NCBI GenBank assembly: GCA_002478745.1
Contig: DLQI01000075.1
Coordinates: 1 to 11,997, forward strand
DNA from: Rhodobacteraceae bacterium UBA7436
Lineage (GTDB): Bacteria; Pseudomonadota; Alphaproteobacteria; Rhodobacterales; Rhodobacteraceae
DNA: 11,997 nucleotides
Direction of reading: 5' to 3'
The position numbers were made by a program, and so were the translations under genes. The notes under the pieces are model-generated. The model saw only the letters and a program-made list of their open reading frames with translations, was not told the DNA's origin and did no database searches. This document shows positions 1-5,395 of the stretch, in pieces. How positions within the stretch are numbered: position 1 is the stretch's first letter; every line of letters begins with the position of its first letter.

Positions 1-870
1 CCCGTCGCGGATCTTGGCCCGCAGTTTGTCGCTGCTTTTTTTGCGCCGCAGCAGCGCATTTATGCGGAGGGCCATTTCGGCTGGTTGAAAGCCGTAAGAC
101 ATCAGATCATTTGCGCCCATATCCAGCGCCTGGGCCCCAAGGGCTTGATCTGGATGAATTTGAACCACCAACACAGCGCAGTGCCGGGTGCTGGCATTGG
201 ATTTTAGGGTGGCAAGAAAATGCAGAATTTTCTGTGGATCTGTTTCATCCATAACCAATGCGAAAACGTCAGGGATATTGGTGTTTTGGGACGTGCCAAA
301 AATATAGAGGGCTTCGTCGACATCTGCTACCTTGGTATGTGCGGATAAATAACCTGCCATTTGGCTGGTCCAATTGTCCAACAAGTCCCTGTCTGGCCCA
401 ACTAGAACCGCACTACCCGTTGGTACAAATGTCTTTTGGATCTCTGCAAAACCCAAGGCGCGAGATGTCCCTTCGCGCAAGTTCCAGTCGGCCTCTACTG
501 AACTTGATCGCACAAGGCTACGCACTCTGGCCAGCAGCAAAGTGTCGTCGAAGGGTTTGGTAAGGACAACATCAATCCCAGCCTCCAGCATCGACCGGTG
601 ATTGTTGGCATCATCGCCGCAGTTGATTGCGATAATCGGGATGTTCTGCGCCTCAGGCTGCTCGCGTATTTGGGTGACCAAGTCGAGGGCGGTTCCGTCG
701 GGCAATTGATCCGCAGTAATAACGATGTCGGGGCGCGAAGACTCGATTGCTGCGATCGCTTCAGCCAATGTTAAAGCTTGGCTGACAGTGTAGTAAGCAG
801 CCGAGAACTTAACCTTCAAAATAATTCGGTTCATAGCGATGGGATCTATGATCAAAACCTTGCCGTGCAT
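1..870 (-). CDS. PleD-like response regulator / diguanylate cyclase, C-terminus cut by window edge
   Basis: The reading frame is open from the ATG at 870 down to base 1, giving 290 codons without a stop. The start has a clear AAGGAGG ribosome site just upstream. Residues 4-120 read as a response-regulator receiver domain (start VLIIDP, later LTKPFDD with the conserved Lys105). Residues about 153-275 read as a second, more diverged receiver. A charged linker (RRKKSSDKLRAKIRDG) then runs off the edge. This order matches Caulobacter PleD, REC-REC-GGDEF, so a GGDEF cyclase domain is expected outside the window but is not seen. Known PleD makes c-di-GMP after phosphorylation and controls the motile-to-sessile switch. 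Oddly, the expected phospho-acceptor position in receiver 1 is Ala53 (Asp is at 54), and the usual second acidic residue and the Thr/Ser are also missing. Family call is firm; phospho-regulation is doubtful. Confidence 0.85.
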   Translation of the reverse strand, partial: MHGKVLIIDPIAMNRIILKVKFSAAYYTVSQALTLAEAIAAIESSRPDIVITADQLPDGTALDLVTQIREQPEAQNIPIIAINCGDDANNHRSMLEAGIDVVLTKPFDDTLLLARVRSLVRSSSVEADWNLREGTSRALGFAEIQKTFVPTGSAVLVGPDRDLLDNWTSQMAGYLSAHTKVADVDEALYIFGTSQNTNIPDVFALVMDETDPQKILHFLATLKSNASTRHCAVLVVQIHPDQALGAQALDMGANDLMSYGFQPAEMALRINALLRRKKSSDKLRAKIRDG

Positions 871-998
871 GGCGCCTCCTTTCTAACTTGTTAAAGAACA
901 AAGCCCTGAATCATCATCACTTGTGTTCAGCACTTAGTTAGGTTTTTGTCGTTTAAAGTTAACAAAGTGTTTCTATTTTCGGGAAACAGGGGTGTGCG
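871..998. promoter_or_regulatory. divergent intergenic spacer between pleD-like gene and DUF3572 gene
   Basis: This 128-bp AT-rich spacer must hold the promoters of both divergent genes. It contains the Shine-Dalgarno sites of both (CCTCCTTT at 875-882 read on the minus strand; AGGGG at 988-992 on the plus strand). A small inverted repeat TTGTT/AACAA lies at 888-901. I could not pick -35/-10 boxes with any certainty on either strand. Confidence 0.4.
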
Positions 999-1283
999 AT
1001 GACAATGACGCAAGAAATCGCCGAAACGGTGGGGCTTCAGGCCTTGGCTTGGTTGGCGGGAAACGAAGATTTACTGCCGGTTTTTCTAGGCTCGACCGGT
1101 GCCAGCGAAGCGGATGTGCACAACGGAGCAACGGATCCAGAATTTCTGGGCGGCTTGTTGGATTTTCTGATGATGGACGACGCGTGGGTCATCGCATTTT
1201 GTGATAGTATTTCGATGCCTTATGAACGTTTAATGGAGGCACGCCAGTCATTGCCGGGCGGTGAACAGGTGCATTGGACATGA
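999..1283 (+). CDS. DUF3572 family small protein
   Basis: A 94-residue soluble protein without signal peptide or membrane segment. The segment ALAWLAGNEDLLPVFLGSTG followed by GGLLDFLMMDDAWVIAFCD matches the DUF3572 family as I recall it, a family of small alphaproteobacterial proteins of unknown function. The length is normal for the family. The ATG at 999 has AGGGG six bases upstream; a second frame starting at 992 is a shadow. The stop overlaps the start of the following HAD gene (ATGA), so the two are probably translationally coupled. No function can be assigned; its conserved place beside a phosphatase and divergent from a PleD-like gene is the only context. Confidence 0.8.
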   Translation: MTMTQEIAETVGLQALAWLAGNEDLLPVFLGSTGASEADVHNGATDPEFLGGLLDFLMMDDAWVIAFCDSISMPYERLMEARQSLPGGEQVHWT

Positions 1284-1975
1284 CCGATTGGCAGGGTTTG
1301 ATTTTTGATAAAGATGGTACGTTATTTGAATTTTCAGCCACGTGGGAGGCATGGGCACAAGCGTTCCTATTGCGCCTTACTGATGGAGATCGCGCGGCCG
1401 CGACAATTATTGGCAAAGATATTGGTTTTGACATCACCACACGTAAATTTTCCTCCGACAGTGTCGCAATTGCTGGCACGCCGGATGAAATAGCGCAGGC
1501 ATTGGCCCCACATTTTCCAGACCTCAGCCATAGTGCGATGTTGGAAATGTTGAACGAGGAGGCAACAATGGCCCCTCAGGTCGAAGCAATTCCGTTGATC
1601 CCTTATCTAACAGCTTTGCGGGACACGGGCTTGAAACTGGGCGTCGCGACCAATGATTCAGAAGCCCCCGCGCTTGCCCATCTGGGCAGTGCCAATGTCG
1701 TTGGATTGTTTGACTTTGTCGCAGGTTTTAACAGTGGATTTGGTGCCAAACCCGCAGCGGGTCAGTTGAAAGCGTTTTGTGCCCAGACCGGATGTGATCC
1801 TGCCCGCGTAGCAATGGTCGGCGACAGCACACATGATTTGTTGGCAGGTGCGGCTGCGGGAATGCGGTGTATTGCTGTCCTGACAGGCATGGCGACACGC
1901 GAGACGTTGGCCCCTTACGCCGATGTCGTCTTGCCTGACATTGGTCATATCCCTGACTGGTTGAACGAAAACTGA
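1280..1975 (+). CDS. HAD-superfamily hydrolase (phosphoglycolate phosphatase-like)
   Basis: A 231-residue cytoplasmic phosphatase. All four HAD motifs are visible: motif I FDKDGTLF with nucleophile Asp10 and acid/base Asp12; motif II VATND (Thr124); motif III Lys157 in GAKPAAG; motif IV VGDSTHDLLAG with Asp182 and Asp186 for magnesium. The helical region between motifs I and II (about residues 17-95) is a C1 cap, as in the Gph/PGP branch, which hydrolyses small phosphomonoesters. The substrate cannot be told from sequence. I chose the ATG at 1280, which overlaps the upstream stop as ATGA, over an in-frame TTG at 1274. It is co-transcribed with the DUF3572 gene, and a strong hairpin follows eight bases after the stop. 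Confidence 0.88.
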   Translation: MTDWQGLIFDKDGTLFEFSATWEAWAQAFLLRLTDGDRAAATIIGKDIGFDITTRKFSSDSVAIAGTPDEIAQALAPHFPDLSHSAMLEMLNEEATMAPQVEAIPLIPYLTALRDTGLKLGVATNDSEAPALAHLGSANVVGLFDFVAGFNSGFGAKPAAGQLKAFCAQTGCDPARVAMVGDSTHDLLAGAAAGMRCIAVLTGMATRETLAPYADVVLPDIGHIPDWLNEN

Positions 1976-1982
1976 CCCTTTA

Positions 1983-2018
1983 AGCACGTTAAGCGACAAA
2001 AACTGTCGTTAACGTGCT
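1983..2018. terminator. long hairpin between HAD gene and mttB-like gene
   Basis: AGCACGTTAAGCGACA (1983-1998) pairs with TGTCGTTAACGTGCT (2004-2018) over 15 bp, with one bulged G at 1993 and a five-base loop AAAAC. It starts eight bases after the HAD stop codon, where a terminator belongs. No run of T follows on the plus strand, so it is not a textbook Rho-independent terminator. It could equally be a transcript-stabilising 3' hairpin or a DNA site for a dimeric regulator of the next gene. Confidence 0.45.
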
Positions 2019-2062
2019 GGCCAATGACCATATGGTTGCGTTTGGATGAGGGATCATCAAAC

Positions 2063-2068
2063 GGGGGA
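2063..2068 (+). promoter_or_regulatory. ribosome binding site deciding the mttB-like start
   Basis: GGGGGA lies seven bases before the ATG at 2076. The longer in-frame ATG at 2046 has no purine-rich site upstream. This favours a protein starting MAEGSKRRTRGG, ten residues shorter than the longest reading frame. Confidence 0.6.
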
Positions 2069-2075
2069 TTGTCGC

Positions 2076-3635
2076 ATGGCTGAAGGTTCAAAACGTAGAA
2101 CACGTGGTGGTGGTCGCGCAGGCGCCGCCGCGCGTCGGGGCAGTGCTGTTATTGAACAGATGCCATGGAACCCGCCGATGTTGGTGGATCGCCCTGTTGA
2201 ACCTTTGAATGAAGATGGGGTTGCTGCCATCCACGAGGGTGCGATGCGTATCCTTGAAGAGATCGGGGTCGAATTTTTACATCCCGAAGCGGTGGCAATC
2301 CTGAAGCAAGCAGGATGTACCGTCAAAGGTACGAATGTGCGTATGGGCCGTGATTTTGTGATGGAAATGGTGGGCAAGGCCCCAAGCTCCTTCACCCTAA
2401 CCCCACGCAACCCTGATCGCCAGATCACGATTGGCGGCAATCACATCAACTTTGGTAACGTTTCATCCCCGCCAAGCTATTGGGACATGTCGATTGGTAC
2501 CAAAGTGTCGGGCACCCGTGAGATGTGTCAGAACCTTTTGAAGCTGACCCAGTATTTCAACTGCATCCACTTTGCTGGCGGCTATCCTGTGGAACCTGTC
2601 GATGTACATGCTAGCGTGCGCCATCTCGATGTATTGTACGATAAACTGACCATCACCGACAAAGTCATGCACGCCTATTCCTTGGGGAAAGAACGGGTGG
2701 AGGACGTGGTCGAGATGGTCCGTATCGCAGGTGGTCACACTCACGAAGAATTTGACGCCAGCCCCAAGATGTACACGAACATCAACTCTACCTCGCCATT
2801 AAAACATGACTATCCGATGATGGACGGCTGGATGCGTCTTGCGCGTCGTGGTCAGGCGCTTGTGGTGACGCCGTTCACCCTTGCGGGGGCGATGGCCCCT
2901 GTCACGATGTCAGGTGCTGTGGCGCAGTCGCTGGCTGAGGGCCTGTGCGCGATTGCATTGGCGCAATATATCAACCCTGGTGTCGCCTGTGCCATTGGGA
3001 CGTTTACATCCAACGTCGATATGAAGTCTGGCGCCCCTGCATTTGGAACACCTGAATACATGCGGGCGACCCAGATGACGGGCCAGATGGCGCGGTTCTA
3101 TGGTTTGCCGATGCGGTCTTCGGGCGTGTGCGCGGCCAATGTGCCGGACGGGCAGGCGATGTGGGAAACATCCAATAGCCTTTGGGCGGCTGTGCAGTCT
3201 GGGACTAACATGGTTTACCACGCAGCTGGGTGGCTTGAGGGTGGTCTAATCGCCAGTCCTGAAAAGTTCATCATGGACTGCGAAGTGCTGCAGCAAATTC
3301 AGCGCTACCTTGATCCCAAGATTTGGGCGACCGAGGTGGATGATATTGCGCTTGATGCAATCAAATCAGTCGGGAACGATGGGCACTTCTTTGGCATTCA
3401 ACACACCCAAGATCGCTATACGACGGCGTTTTACCAGCCCTTCTTGAGCGACTGGAAAAACTATGAGGGTTGGGAGGTCGATGGCGGTGTGTGGACGCCA
3501 GAACGAGCGCATAGAATGTTCAAAGAAATCATTGCAAACTTTGAAGAACCTCCGATGGATCCAGCCATTCGTGAAGAATTGGCTGCCTTTGTCGCGCGGC
3601 GCAAAGAAGAGGGCGGTGCGCCGACCGATTTTTAA
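2076..3635 (+). CDS. MttB-family methyltransferase (trimethylamine/glycine-betaine methyltransferase-like, non-pyrrolysine)
   Basis: A 519-residue soluble protein of the COG5598/MttB family. In methanogens and some anaerobes these transfer a methyl group from a quaternary or tertiary amine to a corrinoid protein. The Arg/Gly-rich start (KRRTRGGGRAG), PLNEDGVAAIHEGAMRILEEIGVEF, and the barrel segments PFTLAGAMAPVTMSGAVAQS and AFGTPEYMRATQMTGQMARFYGLP are typical of the family. The frame has no internal stop. There is thus no amber codon for pyrrolysine, and the protein belongs with the non-Pyl branch whose studied member, MtgB, uses glycine betaine. The substrate here is unknown. No corrinoid-protein or methyl-accepting methyltransferase gene is adjacent, so the gene stands alone. 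It is preceded by a 100-bp gap with a hairpin and followed by a 104-bp gap before the H-NOX gene. Confidence 0.87.
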   Translation: MAEGSKRRTRGGGRAGAAARRGSAVIEQMPWNPPMLVDRPVEPLNEDGVAAIHEGAMRILEEIGVEFLHPEAVAILKQAGCTVKGTNVRMGRDFVMEMVGKAPSSFTLTPRNPDRQITIGGNHINFGNVSSPPSYWDMSIGTKVSGTREMCQNLLKLTQYFNCIHFAGGYPVEPVDVHASVRHLDVLYDKLTITDKVMHAYSLGKERVEDVVEMVRIAGGHTHEEFDASPKMYTNINSTSPLKHDYPMMDGWMRLARRGQALVVTPFTLAGAMAPVTMSGAVAQSLAEGLCAIALAQYINPGVACAIGTFTSNVDMKSGAPAFGTPEYMRATQMTGQMARFYGLPMRSSGVCAANVPDGQAMWETSNSLWAAVQSGTNMVYHAAGWLEGGLIASPEKFIMDCEVLQQIQRYLDPKIWATEVDDIALDAIKSVGNDGHFFGIQHTQDRYTTAFYQPFLSDWKNYEGWEVDGGVWTPERAHRMFKEIIANFEEPPMDPAIREELAAFVARRKEEGGAPTDF

Positions 3636-3739
3636 TCCAGCGGGCTATATTAATTAAGATTTTCCGCGTCTCTTTTGTGTTGGGGGAATGTTAAGAGATA
3701 CGAGTGCATCGTGCCCATGGGATTGGGAACGAGGCAACA

Positions 3740-4327
3740 ATGCATGGGCTAACAAATCGCGCGATACAGTGCTTTGTCATTGATACCTATGGGGTTGATC
3801 GCTGGACTGAATGTGCGCGGGTCGCGGACATCGGGTTTTCTGATTTCGAAACGTTGTTGATCTACGACAACGACCTAACCAATGAAATCCTGGACACGGC
3901 GAGCGCTGTTTTACACAGGCCGCGGTTTGAACTGATGGAAGACCTTGGTACCTATCTGGTGTCACATCCCAACACCGAAAGCTTGCGGCGGTTGCTGCGC
4001 TTTGGCGGGGATACATTCATAGAGTTTCTGCATTCATTGGACGAATTGCCTGATCGTGCGCGACTGGCGGTGTCAGATTTGGTTTTGCCAGAACTGGATT
4101 TACGCGACCAAACAGCAACGCAATATTCCCTGGCTTGTCGCAGCCCGATAGCGGGTTCAGGGCATGTGTTCATCGGCATTTTGCGGGCAATGGCGGATGA
4201 TTATGGCGCATTGGTTATGCTGGAACATCTTGGTGCGTCTCAAGGGATCGAAACCATTTCAATTTCTTTGGTCGCCAGCGAGTTTGCGACTGGGCGGCGG
4301 TTTGATCTGGGGTGCAGGGATGACTGA
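3740..4327 (+). CDS. H-NOX (heme NO-binding)-fold protein lacking the heme-ligand histidine
   Basis: A 195-residue soluble protein. MHGLTNRAIQCFVIDTYG matches the start of the soluble guanylate cyclase beta H-NOX domain (recalled as MYGFVNHALELLVIRNYG). The helical core and FIGILRAMADDYG near residues 144-156 also fit the fold. H-NOX domains bind heme through one His and sense NO or O2. Here the segment FLHSLDELPDRA aligns without gaps to FLQNLDALHDHL of the human beta1 subunit, putting Pro104 where the ligand His105 belongs. The YxSxR propionate-binding motif is also unreadable; the region gives Y-S-L-A-C-R-S-P at 129-136. Heme binding is therefore doubtful. I chose the ATG at 3740, with GAGG 6-7 bases upstream, over a GTG at 3704. 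It overlaps the cyclase gene by eight bases, so the products very likely work together. Confidence 0.85.
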   Translation: MHGLTNRAIQCFVIDTYGVDRWTECARVADIGFSDFETLLIYDNDLTNEILDTASAVLHRPRFELMEDLGTYLVSHPNTESLRRLLRFGGDTFIEFLHSLDELPDRARLAVSDLVLPELDLRDQTATQYSLACRSPIAGSGHVFIGILRAMADDYGALVMLEHLGASQGIETISISLVASEFATGRRFDLGCRDD

Positions 4328-5351
4328 CATTCTATCTGATAGAACAGGGGCTGAAGCCACGCCTTGCGACATGGCTGCCATTTTTGATGTGCTTTGCCCG
4401 ATGCACCTTGTTCTGAACAAAACGGGTCATATTATTCACGTTGGCCCAACGCTTGAGAAAATCAGGCATAAAGGTGATTGGCTAGGCAAACGGTTCCTTG
4501 AAATTTTCGCATTAAAGCGTCCACGTTCTGTCAATTCTGCGAAGGAATTGATGGGGGTTGCGGGTTCCAAATTACACCTCCAGCTGCGTGACCCTCCGAC
4601 CACCAACCTTAAGGGCGTGTTGGTGCCCAGTTGTGTGGATGGACAGCAGATTGTGAACCTGTCTTTTGGCATTTCAGCAGTTGAGGCGGTCCAAGTCTAT
4701 GATCTGACCAGTACCGATTTTGCCCCCACTGATTTGACCGTGGAGATGCTGTATCTGGTCGAAGCAAAATCCGCTGCGATGGAAGCCTCGCGCAAATTGA
4801 ACCAGCGGCTTCAGGTGGCGATGATCGCGGCAGAAGAACAGGCGTTTACGGACACATTGACGGGGCTCAAGAATCGGCGTGCCTTTGACGTGATCATTGA
4901 ACGTCATTTGGAAACAGGCAGTCCGTTCGCATTGATGCAAATTGATCTAGATTTTTTTAAGATGGTGAATGATTCACACGGCCATGCTGCAGGCGATTAT
5001 GTGTTGCAAATGGTCTCTCGAATAATGGCCGCAGAAACGCGTGTTACGGATACTGTGGCGCGGTTGGGCGGGGACGAGTTTGTTATTTTGTTTCCAGATC
5101 TCAACGATATTGCTGTTCTGAAAAGGATCGGGAACCGCATAATTTCACAGCTCGAATATCCAATCCTGTTTCAGGAAAATGTGTGTAGAATTTCAGCCAG
5201 CATTGGGACGGTGTTCAAGACCTCGAACCGCCTTGCAACAGCCAAGCAACTTTATGAAGAAGCGGATCTTGCGCTTTATGCATCCAAACGGGCAGGGCGT
5301 GCGCGTCAAACATTTTATCATGAAGGACTGATGCCGTCATCAGGTGCATAA
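4320..5351 (+). CDS. HNOBA-GGDEF diguanylate cyclase, partner of the H-NOX protein
   Basis: A 343-residue soluble protein. Residues about 22-140 (CPMHLVLNKTGHIIHVGPTL, then LVPSCVDGQQIVNLSFGISA and YDLTSTDFAPTDLT) resemble the HNOBA/H-NOXA PAS-like domain of soluble guanylate cyclase. Residues about 143-176 form a helical, coiled-coil-like linker. The GGDEF domain follows: DTLTGLKNRRAF (178-189), the metal/substrate segment DLDFFKMVND (209-218), GGDEF at 250-254, and ADLALYASKRAGR near the end. The inhibitory I-site RxxD (Arg241, Asp244) sits five residues before GGDEF. The enzyme should make c-di-GMP from two GTP with product inhibition. The ATG at 4320 follows GGGG by seven bases and overlaps the H-NOX stop. 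A longer frame from 4164 is a shadow of the H-NOX gene. A stem-loop follows the stop. Confidence 0.9.
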   Translation: MTDILSDRTGAEATPCDMAAIFDVLCPMHLVLNKTGHIIHVGPTLEKIRHKGDWLGKRFLEIFALKRPRSVNSAKELMGVAGSKLHLQLRDPPTTNLKGVLVPSCVDGQQIVNLSFGISAVEAVQVYDLTSTDFAPTDLTVEMLYLVEAKSAAMEASRKLNQRLQVAMIAAEEQAFTDTLTGLKNRRAFDVIIERHLETGSPFALMQIDLDFFKMVNDSHGHAAGDYVLQMVSRIMAAETRVTDTVARLGGDEFVILFPDLNDIAVLKRIGNRIISQLEYPILFQENVCRISASIGTVFKTSNRLATAKQLYEEADLALYASKRAGRARQTFYHEGLMPSSGA

Positions 5352-5354
5352 TCC

Positions 5355-5395
5355 CCGCCATCCCTTATCTGATCAAAGAGATGGCGGTATTTTCT
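5355..5395 (+). terminator. probable intrinsic terminator of the H-NOX/GGDEF unit
   Basis: CCGCCATC (5355-5362) pairs with GATGGCGG (5380-5387). After one mismatch, three further pairs extend the stem inward around a nine-base loop. TATTTTCT follows on the plus strand. The stem begins four bases after the GGDEF stop. The minus-strand RND gene ends at 5394, so the terminator fills the whole 42-bp convergent gap. Read from the other side it lacks a T tract, so it should stop mainly plus-strand transcription. Confidence 0.65.

Noticed and set aside
921..940. Possible copy of the efflux operator half-site (TGTTCAG) before the PleD/DUF3572 divergence
   Set aside because: Only one seven-base half matches and no second arm is present; chance is likely.
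2046..2075. Ten-residue N-terminal extension of the MttB-like protein
   Set aside because: The ATG at 2046 has no ribosome site, while the ATG at 2076 has GGGGGA at good spacing and begins with the usual basic motif.
2076..3635. Pyrrolysine-containing MttB
   Set aside because: The frame runs through without any internal TAG codon, so no pyrrolysine readthrough is needed.
4164..4319. A 52-residue N-terminal extension of the GGDEF protein
   Set aside because: It lies wholly inside the H-NOX gene in another frame and looks like a shadow; the ATG at 4320 has a ribosome site and the common stop-start overlap.
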